Shown: positions 42,479 to 52,982, numbered from the stretch's first letter. The stretch: 64,000 bases of DNA from Leclercia sp. 29361 (GCF_011290365.1 NZ_CP049786.1:3534001-3598000); one strand, 5' to 3'. Numbers and translations: made by a program. The notes: a model not told the origin generated them from the letters alone.

Positions 42479-44803
42479 CTATTGCAACGTAAAATCAGCG
42501 GTCGCCACCTGCCCCGCCTCATCCATCACCAACAGTTGATACTCTCCGGCATTTTCAAGATGCAACGTATACGCCCGCCCCTGCGCATTTAGCGGTTCGC
42601 CATTAAGAAACCACCAGCGGGCACCGTTACTGCCGCTGGCCAGCAGAGGCAATGACACGCGCGCCTCACCCGGCAGGCGCTTAATCACCGCTCCCTGGCG
42701 AATACCGGAGAGGATCAGCGGCGCCGGGAAAGCCTGGCCGAGCGGCGGGCAGGTTGCAGATGCCGGCGGGATGCGCGCAGCCCGTCGTTCTGCCTGCGGT
42801 AGCCAGGGCTCCAGCGGCAGAGGCCAGACGTCAACGCTCTGTTCCTGGGCCTGCGGGCAGTCCGCCGCCACGCGTTTGCCGCTGTTATCCAGCCAGACAG
42901 GGAAACGAATCCCACGGATGCCCTCCTGCTCCGGCAGTAGCAGCGTCGGCGGCTGGCTCCCCTCAAGCAGCCAGGTCGCGAGGCGACGACGACAGTTGCT
43001 GTCCCCTTCAGGCAGAGACTGTCCGCCCGGCCAGCAGATCACGCCCCGGCTCACCGAGGCCGGGCGCGGGTCGCGCGGCAGGCGCGCCTCATCCAGCGCC
43101 GAACGCGACTGCAACAGGTTGTTGACCTGATTTAACACCGGCACCGCGCTGGCAAAACCAAATTGCCCTGCCACCGGCGTACCATCCGGTCTGCCGGTCC
43201 AGATTCCGATCACGTAGCGTGCATTCAGCCCTATCGCCCAGGCATCACGGTAGCCATAGCTGGTACCGGTTTTTATCGCCAGGGGTACTACCTGAGCAAG
43301 GGCGCTATCCGGCAGCGGCTGCGCCTCGTTGGCCAGAATGCGGCGGACGATCCACGCCGCCCCGGGCGAGAGCAGAGGCCGCTCAAGCAGGGGGTCGTCC
43401 GGCTGCAGGCGCAGCTTCCCTGCCCGACCCTGACGGGCAAAAGCGCTGTAGGCCGCAGCGATATCTTCCAGACGCGCCCCGGCACCGCCGAGGATCAGGG
43501 AGAGGTTCGGCTGAGCGCCTGCGGGCAGCAACAGCGGCAGTCCGGCGTTACGCAGCATCCCGGCAAACTTTTTCGGCCCGTAGGCTTCGAGCACCTGCAC
43601 GGCGGGCAGGTTCAGGGATCGCACCAGCGCCTCGCTCATGCTGATTGGGCCATGAAAACCGCTGTCAAAATTCCCCGGACGGTAATCGCCGGTGCGGCGC
43701 GGGACATCCTGCAGCAGCGAGGCCGGGTGGATCAGCCCGTCATCCATCGCCAGGCCATAGACAAAGGGCTTGAGCACCGATCCCGGGGATCGGATCGCTG
43801 AGATCATATCCACATGGCTGAAACGGCTGTCGTCGTTGATGTCCACCGATCCGACCCAGCCGCGCACCTTCATATCGGTATGATCGACCACGATCATCGC
43901 CAGTGAACTGCGGGGCGGCAGCCGGGATTTCCAGTTCAGCGCCAGCTCCTCCAGCTGGCGCTGGAGTGTGGCATCGAGGGTTGTCACCACTTTGGTGTCA
44001 CGGCTTTTGCTGAGCATCATGCGCGAGAACAAGGGTGCCAGCTGCGGCATCTGCCGGGGGGCCAGCCATACTGGCTCCTCCTGCGATTCGCTCACCTGAC
44101 GCGCGGGCCAGACGCCCTGAGAGGCCATGCGCCTGAGCACTTTATTGCGTGCCGCCTCGGCACGCTCCGGCCAGCGGTCCGGACGCAAACGGCTCGGGGC
44201 CTGCGGCAGGACGGCAAGCAGCGCCGCTTCGGAGTAGCTCAACTGCGCAGGGGCTTTCCCCAGGTAAGCCCAGCTGGCGGCCCCCACCCCCTGCAGCGTG
44301 CCGCCAAAGGGGGCACGGTTCAGATAGAGGGTCAGGATCTCACGTTTAGAGAGATGCCACTCGAGCTGGAGCGCGCGCCAGAGCTGACGCGCTTTGCCAC
44401 CGAAGGTCCGGGGATGAGGATCCAGCAGGCGGGCAACCTGCATGGTCAGCGTACTTCCGCCCGAGACCACCTTCCCGGCAGTAAGATCCTGCCAGGCAGC
44501 ACGTAGCACCGAGAACGGATTTACGCCGGGATGATCCCAGAACCAGCGATCTTCATACTGGATCAGGGCTTCGAGATAGCGGGGGGAAACCTCTTCGATA
44601 GTGACCGGATAGCGCCAGATCCCGTCGCGATCGGCAAATCGCCACAGCGGGATGCCTTTCTCGTCCACTACCACCCGGGCAGGATTGACTTCGTGTAGCG
44701 GGAGTGGCCACAGGCGATCGGCAGCAATGATGCCGCCCCACAGCAGAAGTATCGCCCCCACCAGCCATAGCCAGCGGGAGCGTATCCATTTCCGATACTG
44801 CAC
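42479..44803 (-). CDS. pbpC: PbpC (PBP1C), bifunctional penicillin-binding protein
   Basis: A class A PBP of 774 residues (E. coli 770). It has an N-terminal membrane anchor (WLWLVGAILLLWGGIIAA), a GT51 glycosyltransferase domain with YEDRWFWDHPGVN and GGSTLTMQVARLL, a transpeptidase domain with SPGSVLKPF (SxxK) and KTGTSYGYRDAW, and a C-terminal BiPBP_C beta domain. The start is GTG at 44803, one base after the yfhM stop, so translation is probably coupled. PBP1C and the alpha-2-macroglobulin are widely encoded together and are thought to repair and protect the periplasm. Confidence 0.97.
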   Translation of the reverse strand: MQYRKWIRSRWLWLVGAILLLWGGIIAADRLWPLPLHEVNPARVVVDEKGIPLWRFADRDGIWRYPVTIEEVSPRYLEALIQYEDRWFWDHPGVNPFSVLRAAWQDLTAGKVVSGGSTLTMQVARLLDPHPRTFGGKARQLWRALQLEWHLSKREILTLYLNRAPFGGTLQGVGAASWAYLGKAPAQLSYSEAALLAVLPQAPSRLRPDRWPERAEAARNKVLRRMASQGVWPARQVSESQEEPVWLAPRQMPQLAPLFSRMMLSKSRDTKVVTTLDATLQRQLEELALNWKSRLPPRSSLAMIVVDHTDMKVRGWVGSVDINDDSRFSHVDMISAIRSPGSVLKPFVYGLAMDDGLIHPASLLQDVPRRTGDYRPGNFDSGFHGPISMSEALVRSLNLPAVQVLEAYGPKKFAGMLRNAGLPLLLPAGAQPNLSLILGGAGARLEDIAAAYSAFARQGRAGKLRLQPDDPLLERPLLSPGAAWIVRRILANEAQPLPDSALAQVVPLAIKTGTSYGYRDAWAIGLNARYVIGIWTGRPDGTPVAGQFGFASAVPVLNQVNNLLQSRSALDEARLPRDPRPASVSRGVICWPGGQSLPEGDSNCRRRLATWLLEGSQPPTLLLPEQEGIRGIRFPVWLDNSGKRVAADCPQAQEQSVDVWPLPLEPWLPQAERRAARIPPASATCPPLGQAFPAPLILSGIRQGAVIKRLPGEARVSLPLLASGSNGARWWFLNGEPLNAQGRAYTLHLENAGEYQLLVMDEAGQVATADFTLQ

Positions 44804-44804
44804 G

Positions 44805-47800
44805 TTACGGAACGACAGTCAGCGGGCCGCTGGCCGCACCCGTTGCCCGCCACTGCGGCACGTACATCGATTCCACCAGCGGCACAGGCACGGTATAGGT
44901 TCCCGGGGTGACCGCGCGCGCCAGATAGACCAGCGTCACCGGCTGGTATTCATTGACCGGCACGGCAGCGACAAAGCGATCGTCGCGGAACTCCATATGC
45001 TGAATATCGGCCTGCTGCATCTGGTTGAGCAGGTTCTGTACTTCACTCCCGCTCTCCTGCAGGCTGGCGCTGCTGCTGGCAAGGTTCTGGTTTTCCAGCT
45101 CCAGCCCGGCAGGCAGCAGGTCAACCACCAGCGCATCCGGCACGCTCTGGCTGGCGGTAACGTTCAGCCAGACCAGCACCAGCTCACCGCTCTTCAGGGA
45201 CGAGAGGGATTTACTGCTGCCGTCGGTGGCCAGAATCTGACGTTCAATTTTCAAGACGTTAGAAGCAGGCTGCGGCGCGTATTGCGGGTAACCGCTGCTG
45301 TCCAGGCGTACCCACAGCGGCGTAGTACCGGTGTTGGTCACCTGCAGAGCAGCCAGCTGATCGGCGTTGAGGTTCTGCACCTGTGGTTTATCTCCGCTGG
45401 TACTACCTTCCGCCAGCGTAGTGGTCGCCTGCCATGCCCCGGAGAGGTTCTGCAGGGAACGCCCCGCCAGGAACAGGGCATTGCTCTCCTGGGTGGAGAG
45501 CCAACGCTGGCTGAACGCCTGCTGAGAGAGCGCATTCAACAGCGTGTTCTGCGCATCCGGCAGCAGGTTGTACTCTTCCAGCAGGCTGAGCATCATCGCG
45601 TTATCCCGCAGCGGGCTGCCGTAATCGGCCATCCAGCTCTGGGTTTCGCTGCGCGGGGTTTTGATCGCCAGATCCAGCGCCTGCTGACTACGGGGTGCAT
45701 CCCCCATCAGCTTCAGCGCCAGTCCCAGCTGCATCAGCGGCAGACCCGATTTTGCCTGGGCACGACGCTCCCAGATTTCACGCAATGCGCCGAGAGGGGC
45801 TTTCTGCTGACGCGCCAGCACCAGCGCGGCATAGGCCTGAATAGCGAACTTGCTACCCGGGGTGTCGTCGCTGTAGCGGACCGCCATCATGCCCGGGTCC
45901 TGCAGGTAGCGCAGCAGACGGTTGTTGGCATTGTTAACCGCATCCGTCGGAACGCTGTAACCCTGCTCGCCCGCGCGCACCAGGAAATCGGTGACATAGG
46001 CGGTGAGCCAGTACTCTTCCGGACCCTCCTTATCCCACAGGGCAAAGCCGCCGTCGTTACGCTGCATCTGCAGCAGGCGGGAGATGCCAATCTCAATAGC
46101 CGCCCGGCGCTTCTCGTCGGTATCACCCTTTATGCCCAGGGCGTTCAGCTGGGCGGCACTGGTATAGAGCGACGGGAACAGGCCGCTGGTGGTCTGCTCC
46201 AGACAGCCATATGGATAGGCCTGCAGCTCACGAATATAGCGGGCCAGGTTGAGCGGCGGCTTGCCGCTGAGCAGGAGCTGTCCCTGTAACGTCACCGGAG
46301 AGAAATTAGCAAGATGCTGTTCCGGCGCGTGCCAGCTTTCACCCGGCTTGAGCATCGTGCCGCTGTTCACCGTCTGCGCCGGGAACGCCGGACGAACGCC
46401 GATCTTCCAGCTCTTCTGCTGTGGCGCGAAGGTTTCGCCGGGAAGCGTCAGGCCGCTCACCTGGGCGGCGATTTCCCCCTCGCCGTAACCGTCCAGCGCC
46501 CGCACCGGAATAAACAGCGTCGAGCGTTCACCGGCCGCCAGCTGCACCGGCTGCGGCTGGCTACCTTCCAGCGCCAGATTTCCACCCGTGGTCAGCGCCA
46601 CGTTCAGGGTTTGCGGTTTATCCGTCAGGTTGGTCAGATCCAGCGCCAGCCTGGCGTTATCGCCGCTGGCCAGGAAGCGTGGAGTGTTCAGCTCGGTAAT
46701 AACGGGCGCGGCAACGATAACCTTGCTCTCACTGCTGCCGAAATCGTCATCGGTCCAGGCCTGAGCCATCAGACGCAGCTCGCCGTTGAAGTCACCAATC
46801 GGTAACGAAACGGTCCCTTCACCGTTGGCATCCAGCTCTACCGGCTGCGCCTGCTGGGCAATGATAGTGACATGGTTGACCGGCGGTTTACCGCCACGCT
46901 TGAGTTCATCCCCATCACCACCAAAGCGCAGCGACGCCAGACGCCCCTGGCCTTCAATCACCTGGCCGTAGATGTCGTAGATGTCCGCGCCATAGCGCTT
47001 CTGACCAAAGAATGCCTGCCACGGATCGGGAGTAACGTAATCGGTAATATTGAGTACGCCACTGTCCACCGCCGAGACCAGCACGTTGATTTTCTGCGGG
47101 GTAGCCCCCTCTTTCACGCTGGCCTTCACTTTGACAGCCAGGGTCTGGTTCGGACGCATTTTCTGTGGGTTATCCAGCGCAATGCTCAGGCGACGGTTTT
47201 CATCACCCATCGGCAGATGCAGCAAGCCCACCGCCCGTTTTGGCGTGGCGGATTTGGATTTATCGCCGGGGCGAACCACCAGCGTGGAGAGATAAAGATC
47301 GTGACGTTTCCAGGCTTTATCCACCGGGATAGTCATATCCAGCCCCTCGGCCGGGACCTCGATCTCTTTCCACCACAGCGGCCCTTCGCTGGATTCGATC
47401 ATGGCATAGCCTTTCCCTGCTGCCGGGGCGGCAATGTGCAGCTTGATGCTATCCCCGGGCTGATAGGCCGGTTTATCCAGTTTCAGGGTGACGCGATCCG
47501 GGCGTGCTGCCCCCGTTCCGTCGCTGTTATCCTGCCAGCTGTAGCCTGCCCAGAAGCGCACGCTGCTGACCGCCTCGTCCGGGGCTTTCACTTCCAGACG
47601 ATAGGAGCCCCACTCCACCGGGAAGCTGACTTTTCCGGTTTCGTCGGCGGCCAGATCCAGCGCCTGCTCGCCCTCGATCAGATCTTTTTGATCAAACTGT
47701 GACTGCCAGCCGTCGCTCTCCGACCAGTTCCAGGAGTAGTCGCGGCGCTCGCGGATCAGACGCACCTGCAGGCCCGAGACGGCTTTTTTTGCTCCGCTGG

Positions 47801-49772
47801 CATCGGCGTAAACGATATCAAACCCGGCCTGGCTGTTCTCCTCGACAATCGGCTGATTAACGGTGGTATCGGTTCGGTAGTCATAGACCGCTTTGCTGGC
47901 GAACTGCGGACGGATGCCCGGCAGAGTTGCGGCTGGCCAGACGGCCTGCTCTGCCCGGCGGGTGACCGGACGTCCACCGGACTCCAGCAGGCTGGCCTGC
48001 AAAACAACCTGCAGCGGAGAGTGGGTCTCTTTCCACTGGCTGTCACTGCTCACCTGCCCGCGTCCCTGCTCGTTGAGGGTTAGCTGCACCTCATCAAGGC
48101 TGCGGCTCAGGTTCTCTTCGGCAATATCCCCGAACTGGAAGCCCGGCAGGGCGGCCACGGCTTCCCGCAGCGGACGCAAGAAGAGCTGGCCCTGCAGGCT
48201 GTTGCCGTTGGCGGGCGCGCCGTACAGGTAATATCCCACCACGTCGAAGGCGACAGGATCCTGCGGCGAAATTGGGGCTTTTTGCCCTTCAATATTCAGC
48301 GCCATGCGCTCCGGCATAAAGTCTTCGACGTGGAAATCCCACATTCGCTGCTGGTTATCGCCGGTGCTGGCACGGACATGCCACATCCCGGTTTGTGCCC
48401 CGCTATCAAGCTGATAGTCAAAGCGGTAAAGCCCGTTAGCAGGCTGGCTGACCACGGTGCGCGCCACCTGGCCGTCCGGGCGCAGCACCTCCAGCTTCAC
48501 CGGCTGGTCGGGGAGCGGTTTGCCGTCGCTGTCGCGCAGCAGGCCGTTGAGGATCACCGTTTCGCCCGGGCGGTAGAGATCCCGCGGGCCAAACATAAAG
48601 AACTGTTTACTAAAGCCCGGCGCGCCGGAGATAGCAAATTCCGCCAGATCCAGCGCCGGGAGGGTGAGATCCAGCAGCGTGGTCTGCCCGTCTTTACGGG
48701 CGAGGAGCAGCGCGGCCTCTTTGTCAGTCTGCAGGGTCGCGTGACCATCGGCGTCGCTGGTGGCCTGCGCCAGGGCCTGCCCTTTATTGTTAAGCAGCTG
48801 CACCTCAATAGCCGACTGCGCCGCGCCGTTCTCCAGGCTCTGGGTAAAGATATCCAACCGGTTATGGTAGCGGTGTGCCGACAGACCGATATCGCTGAGG
48901 GTAAAGAGGGTGGCGGCATTGCTGTAGTTGTAATGCCCGGCCTGATTCATCACCGCGATATAGACACCCGCCTGCTGCAGCGGCTTGATATCCGCCAGCG
49001 GCAGGAGCAATTTTTCGCGGGTATTGCGGGCCGGATTAAGGTCAAAACGGCCGGTGTAGACCAGCTCCGCCATCTTCAGCAGATTGTCGGATTCCCAGTT
49101 GGTGAGCGAGCTGCGGTACTCCCACTGGCTGACAAAGGCGGCCAGTGACTCGGGTTTGACCCGGTAGAAATTGACATCGACATTATTAACGTTCAGCGCC
49201 ATCACCGGCAGCCCTTCCACCACCTTGCCCGGCAGCAACGAGCCGCGGCTGGCAAAGCCCACGCTCGGCGCAATATCGCGGGTTGTAATGGCTTTTTCGA
49301 CGTCGCTGCCAAAGGTGCTTTTATTCAGCGCCAGCAGATCGCGCTCGACGGTAACCACCAGGTTGCGGTTCGGCTCCAGATGACGCAGGCGCAGCTCTTT
49401 CAGGTTCGGCGCCAGCTCCCAGGCACCGTCAACCTTGCCGCTTTTTTTATCGACCACGTGCACCGCGCGGGCGAAATCCTGCGAAGGATCCAGCGGCACC
49501 GAGAAGGTCAGCACCAGGGCGGCGGCACCCTCCAGCTGGATCTCAGACGCATCCAGCAGGGACAGCGTTTTGCCCTGGCTTTGTGCTGCCAGCTTCTCCA
49601 GCGTGGCGTTGTCCGGCTTGACCGGCGCAGAAGCAGGCGCTGGCGTAGAGGTGGAAGCAGTGGCGGTGGCGGGTGCCGCTGAAGAGGTTTTATCGTCACT
49701 CTCATCACAGCCGCCAAGCGTGATGGAGGTAAGCAGCGCTAATGACAGCGCGGCAAGGCGAAACGGTTTCAT
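44805..49772 (-). CDS. yfhM: YfhM (ECAM), bacterial alpha-2-macroglobulin
   Basis: A 1655-residue periplasmic lipoprotein (E. coli 1653) that traps attacking proteases. The lipobox LGGC is followed by DESDD, where the Asp after Cys suggests inner-membrane retention, and then a Thr/Ala/Pro-rich linker. Macroglobulin-like domains fill the first two thirds, with the bait region in the middle. The thioester motif is PYGCLEQTTSGLF at about residue 1190, the CLEQ needed to bond captured proteases. It is the first gene of the yfhM-pbpC pair. Confidence 0.97.
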   Translation of the reverse strand: MKPFRLAALSLALLTSITLGGCDESDDKTSSAAPATATASTSTPAPASAPVKPDNATLEKLAAQSQGKTLSLLDASEIQLEGAAALVLTFSVPLDPSQDFARAVHVVDKKSGKVDGAWELAPNLKELRLRHLEPNRNLVVTVERDLLALNKSTFGSDVEKAITTRDIAPSVGFASRGSLLPGKVVEGLPVMALNVNNVDVNFYRVKPESLAAFVSQWEYRSSLTNWESDNLLKMAELVYTGRFDLNPARNTREKLLLPLADIKPLQQAGVYIAVMNQAGHYNYSNAATLFTLSDIGLSAHRYHNRLDIFTQSLENGAAQSAIEVQLLNNKGQALAQATSDADGHATLQTDKEAALLLARKDGQTTLLDLTLPALDLAEFAISGAPGFSKQFFMFGPRDLYRPGETVILNGLLRDSDGKPLPDQPVKLEVLRPDGQVARTVVSQPANGLYRFDYQLDSGAQTGMWHVRASTGDNQQRMWDFHVEDFMPERMALNIEGQKAPISPQDPVAFDVVGYYLYGAPANGNSLQGQLFLRPLREAVAALPGFQFGDIAEENLSRSLDEVQLTLNEQGRGQVSSDSQWKETHSPLQVVLQASLLESGGRPVTRRAEQAVWPAATLPGIRPQFASKAVYDYRTDTTVNQPIVEENSQAGFDIVYADASGAKKAVSGLQVRLIRERRDYSWNWSESDGWQSQFDQKDLIEGEQALDLAADETGKVSFPVEWGSYRLEVKAPDEAVSSVRFWAGYSWQDNSDGTGAARPDRVTLKLDKPAYQPGDSIKLHIAAPAAGKGYAMIESSEGPLWWKEIEVPAEGLDMTIPVDKAWKRHDLYLSTLVVRPGDKSKSATPKRAVGLLHLPMGDENRRLSIALDNPQKMRPNQTLAVKVKASVKEGATPQKINVLVSAVDSGVLNITDYVTPDPWQAFFGQKRYGADIYDIYGQVIEGQGRLASLRFGGDGDELKRGGKPPVNHVTIIAQQAQPVELDANGEGTVSLPIGDFNGELRLMAQAWTDDDFGSSESKVIVAAPVITELNTPRFLASGDNARLALDLTNLTDKPQTLNVALTTGGNLALEGSQPQPVQLAAGERSTLFIPVRALDGYGEGEIAAQVSGLTLPGETFAPQQKSWKIGVRPAFPAQTVNSGTMLKPGESWHAPEQHLANFSPVTLQGQLLLSGKPPLNLARYIRELQAYPYGCLEQTTSGLFPSLYTSAAQLNALGIKGDTDEKRRAAIEIGISRLLQMQRNDGGFALWDKEGPEEYWLTAYVTDFLVRAGEQGYSVPTDAVNNANNRLLRYLQDPGMMAVRYSDDTPGSKFAIQAYAALVLARQQKAPLGALREIWERRAQAKSGLPLMQLGLALKLMGDAPRSQQALDLAIKTPRSETQSWMADYGSPLRDNAMMLSLLEEYNLLPDAQNTLLNALSQQAFSQRWLSTQESNALFLAGRSLQNLSGAWQATTTLAEGSTSGDKPQVQNLNADQLAALQVTNTGTTPLWVRLDSSGYPQYAPQPASNVLKIERQILATDGSSKSLSSLKSGELVLVWLNVTASQSVPDALVVDLLPAGLELENQNLASSSASLQESGSEVQNLLNQMQQADIQHMEFRDDRFVAAVPVNEYQPVTLVYLARAVTPGTYTVPVPLVESMYVPQWRATGAASGPLTVVP

Positions 49773-49924
49773 CCTTTATCCCTGGCCTTGCGGGCCTGTT
49801 GGTCGTCGTCGGGATAAGTATTATCCGCAAGTTTCATTAATACAAAAGCGTTGATTCCAATTCTGGACAACGCCTCGCAAACTTTTCTGTGCCGATAAAG
49901 ATTTCGTTGCTGGCGCGATCACAG

Positions 49925-49952
49925 CGTTAAAGGTTACATGTAACCTTTAACG
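49925..49952. promoter_or_regulatory. Perfect 28-bp palindrome, likely operator
   Basis: A perfect 28-bp inverted repeat without spacer; the left half is CGTTAAAGGTTACA and the right half its exact complement, centred at 49938.5. It lies about 110 bp upstream of the PTS gene start and 150 bp from yfhM. Its symmetry and place suggest the binding site of a dimeric or tetrameric regulator, most simply the RpiR-family protein encoded at 53920. It has no U-tract and is no terminator. Confidence 0.7.
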
Positions 49953-50058
49953 TCATTTGTTTTTAAAACAATAAGATAGCTGGATAAGGTCGCGCTTGCC
50001 CTGCTAATTTTAATGCTATGACGCACCCTGAGTGCGCGGTTCAATAAGAGAGAACGAG

Positions 50059-51603
50059 ATGAAACGAGCCGTGAACGCCCTACAAAATTTCGGAAAATCA
50101 TTGTACGGACCTGTACTTATCCTGCCGATAGTCGGTCTGTTCATTGCTTTTGGTAATGTATTAGGTAATGGCGCCCTTGCCGGGTATCTGCCATTCCTCG
50201 GCCATCCACTGATCCAGAGCATCGGCCAGCTGATTTCAAAATCCGCCGTCTCGGTGCTGGTCAACCTGGCGCTGGTGTTTGCCGTGGGGATCCCTATCGG
50301 TCTGGCAACGCGTGACAAAGGTTACGCGGCGCTGATCGGCCTGGTGACCTTCGTGGTGTTTATCAACGCCATGAACGTGACCATGCAGCTACAGGGTGCG
50401 CTGGCTCCCGCGGATCAGATGAAAGCTGCCGGGCAGAGCATGGTGCTGGGGGTACAGGTGCTGGAGATGGGCGTCTTTGCCGGGATCCTTACCGGGGCGC
50501 TGTCGGGTTATCTGTATAACAAATACTCCGGTGTGCAGTTTAACGGCGCGATGGCGATCTACTCGGGGCACTGCTTCGTCGCCATCATTATGCTGCCGGT
50601 CTCGATGCTGCTGGGGGTGGTAATGAGCGAGCTGTGGCCCTTTGCCCAGCACGGCATCAGCGCCATGGCCTTAGCCATTAAAGGCTCCGGGGCCTTTGGG
50701 GTGGCGATTTACGGCTTCCTTGAGCGCATCCTGGTGCCGACCGGTCTGCACCATCTGGTCTATACCCCTTTCCTCTATACCGAGCTGGGCGGCACCCAGG
50801 AGGTCTGCGGCGCCACCTATCAGGGCGCGCGCAATATCTACTTTGCCGAGATGGCCTGTCCGGAGGTGAAGCAGCTCAGCAGCACCGTGGTATGGGATGC
50901 CCGCGGCATCAGCAAAATGTTTGGCCTGCCTGCCGCCGCGCTGGCGATGTACATGACCGCGAAGCCAGAACGTAAAGCCGCGGCGAAAGCGATTCTGATC
51001 CCGGCGGCACTCACCTCACTGCTGGTGGGGGTGACCGAGCCGATTGAGTTCTCCTTCCTGTTCGTCGCCCCGCTGCTGTTTGTGGTTCACGCGGTGCTGA
51101 CCGGGATCGGCATGATGCTCTTTTATCTGCTGGGGGTTCACGCTATCGGCGCCAACGGCATCATCGATTTCATTCTCTATAACCTGCCGCTGGGCACCGA
51201 AAAATCCAACTGGCCGATGTACATCCTGGTCGGGTTAATCATGTTCAGCCTCTACTTCGTGGTCTTCCGCTTCCTGATCCTGCATTTCCGCATGAAGACC
51301 CCGGGGCGTGAAGAGGAAGATCAGGAGACCCGCCTGTACAGCAAACAGGAGTATCAGGCGAAAGGCAGTAATGATGGTCTGGGCGAGGCGATTGTCGTCG
51401 GCCTCGGCGGACGCGAAAACATTGAAGTGGTGGACAACTGCTACACCCGCCTGCGCGTCACGGTCAAAGACGTAGCCATCATCGACGAGCCGCGGCTCAA
51501 GGCGACGGGCGCGAAAGGCATTATCAAGCAAGGTAACAACGTTCAGGTGGTCTACGGGCTGCATGTCAAAAAAATGCGAGAAGCGGTCGAGACGGTTCTC
51601 TGA
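50059..51603 (+). CDS. PTS EIICB, alpha-glucoside type (AglA/GlvC/MalX-like)
   Basis: Phosphotransferase permease that imports and phosphorylates an alpha-glucoside. The ATG at 50059 gives 514 residues: an N-terminal IIC domain with about ten membrane segments (including GLHHLVYTPF and VTEPIEFSFLFVAPLL) and a C-terminal IIB domain whose phosphorylated Cys is about residue 461 in NCYTRLRV. No IIA domain is present, so it presumably uses a glucose-type IIA encoded elsewhere. An in-frame GTG at 50032 is the alternative start. The GH4 enzyme follows 11 bp later. Substrate class (maltose-like or sucrose-isomer) is inferred from that partner. Confidence 0.92.
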   Translation: MKRAVNALQNFGKSLYGPVLILPIVGLFIAFGNVLGNGALAGYLPFLGHPLIQSIGQLISKSAVSVLVNLALVFAVGIPIGLATRDKGYAALIGLVTFVVFINAMNVTMQLQGALAPADQMKAAGQSMVLGVQVLEMGVFAGILTGALSGYLYNKYSGVQFNGAMAIYSGHCFVAIIMLPVSMLLGVVMSELWPFAQHGISAMALAIKGSGAFGVAIYGFLERILVPTGLHHLVYTPFLYTELGGTQEVCGATYQGARNIYFAEMACPEVKQLSSTVVWDARGISKMFGLPAAALAMYMTAKPERKAAAKAILIPAALTSLLVGVTEPIEFSFLFVAPLLFVVHAVLTGIGMMLFYLLGVHAIGANGIIDFILYNLPLGTEKSNWPMYILVGLIMFSLYFVVFRFLILHFRMKTPGREEEDQETRLYSKQEYQAKGSNDGLGEAIVVGLGGRENIEVVDNCYTRLRVTVKDVAIIDEPRLKATGAKGIIKQGNNVQVVYGLHVKKMREAVETVL

Positions 51604-51614
51604 AGGAGATAAAC

Positions 51615-52982
51615 ATGATTACCCCCCCATTTATTCTCTCTATCGCCGGTGGCGGCAGCACCTATACGCCCGGGATTGTGAAAAGCCTGATGGTGCAGCT
51701 GGACAAATTCCCGCTGGCGGAAATTCGCCTTTACGACATCGATGAAGCGCGGCAGAGCACCATCGCGCCGGTGGTCGAGAAGGTGATTCGCGATCACAGC
51801 CAGGACATTAAGTTTAGCGTCACCAGCGACCCGGAAGTGGCGTTCAGCGGGGCCCATTTCGTCTTCGCCCAGATGCGCGTCGGCCAGTACAAAATGCGCG
51901 AGCAGGATGAGAAGATCCCCCTGCGTCACGGCGTGGTCGGCCAGGAGACCTGTGGCCCGGGCGGACTGGCGTACGGCCTGCGCACCATCCTGCCGATGGT
52001 TGAGCTGATCGACATGGTTGACCGCTATGCCCATGAGAAGGCGTGGATCGTTAACTACTCCAACCCGGCAGCCATTGTTGCCGAAGGCGTGCGCCGCCTG
52101 CGCCCGGAGGCCCGGGTACTGAACATTTGCGATATGCCGGTGGCGGCGATGCGTAACATGGGAGCCATTCTCGGCGTGGATCGCCACAAGCTGGAGGTGG
52201 ACTACTTCGGCCTCAACCACTTCGGCTGGTTTACCCGCGTGCTGGTGGACGGCGAGGACAGGCTGCCAGAGCTGCGTCGCCATATCGCCAGATTTGGTCT
52301 GCTGACCGAAGATGCGGCCAAAACCGACCCGCAGCACTCGGATCCATCGTGGGTGAAAACCTGGCGCAACATCAAGCCGATCATGGATAACTTCCCGGAA
52401 TATCTGCCGAACCCGTATCTGCAGTACTACCTGATGCCGAACCAGATCGTCGAGCACCAGAACCCGGACTACACCCGCGCCAACGAAGTGATGAACGGAC
52501 GTGAGAAAAAGCTGTTTGCCGCCGCGGAAGAGTATAAACAGACCGGGATCCTGTCGGATGCCTTCCACGTCGGAGTGCACGGCGAGTTTATCGTGGATGT
52601 GGCCCGCTCGCTGGCGTTTAACCTGCGTCAGCGTCATCTGGTGATGGTGGAAAACCGCGGGGCGATTACCAATCTGCCGTACGACGCGATGGTTGAGGTT
52701 CCGGCATATATTACAAGCGAAGGGCCTGAGCCGATCCGCATCGGTCAGGTGCCGCTGTTCCACCAGACCCTGCTGCAACAGCAGCTGGCCTCGGAGCAAC
52801 TGCTGGTAGAAGCCACCATCGAAGGCAGCTACGAAAAAGCGTTGCAGGCGTTCACCCTGAACCGCACCGTGCCGACGATGGAGCATGCCAAAGCGATCCT
52901 GGATGAGATGATCGAGGCCAACCGCGAATACTGGCCAGCGCTGCAAAAAGCCTGGCAGGATGGGGAAGCAGTGAAAAAATAA
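51615..52982 (+). CDS. 6-phospho-alpha-glucosidase, GH4 family
   Basis: An NAD- and metal-dependent hydrolase of 455 residues that splits 6-phospho-alpha-glucosides made by the PTS into glucose 6-phosphate and a second sugar. The N-terminal nucleotide site is AGGGSTYTPG (11-20). The diagnostic C172-D-M-P175 motif marks the alpha-specific branch (beta-specific enzymes have CNxP), and N201-H202 in GLNHFGW bind metal. AAGGAG precedes the ATG. It matches GlvA/MalH/AglB in length. It is followed by a stem-loop and then sseA. Confidence 0.94.
   Translation: MITPPFILSIAGGGSTYTPGIVKSLMVQLDKFPLAEIRLYDIDEARQSTIAPVVEKVIRDHSQDIKFSVTSDPEVAFSGAHFVFAQMRVGQYKMREQDEKIPLRHGVVGQETCGPGGLAYGLRTILPMVELIDMVDRYAHEKAWIVNYSNPAAIVAEGVRRLRPEARVLNICDMPVAAMRNMGAILGVDRHKLEVDYFGLNHFGWFTRVLVDGEDRLPELRRHIARFGLLTEDAAKTDPQHSDPSWVKTWRNIKPIMDNFPEYLPNPYLQYYLMPNQIVEHQNPDYTRANEVMNGREKKLFAAAEEYKQTGILSDAFHVGVHGEFIVDVARSLAFNLRQRHLVMVENRGAITNLPYDAMVEVPAYITSEGPEPIRIGQVPLFHQTLLQQQLASEQLLVEATIEGSYEKALQAFTLNRTVPTMEHAKAILDEMIEANREYWPALQKAWQDGEAVKK

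Noticed and set aside
50032..50061. GTG at 50032 as start of the PTS gene
   Set aside because: It lies in a small hairpin-prone stretch and would add nine charged residues before the first membrane segment; the ATG at 50059 has AGAGAG-type purines upstream and fits the family start.
51552..52946. A long open frame antisense to the GH4 gene (about 464 codons)
   Set aside because: Shadow of the GH4 gene, His/Arg-rich and unlike any family.
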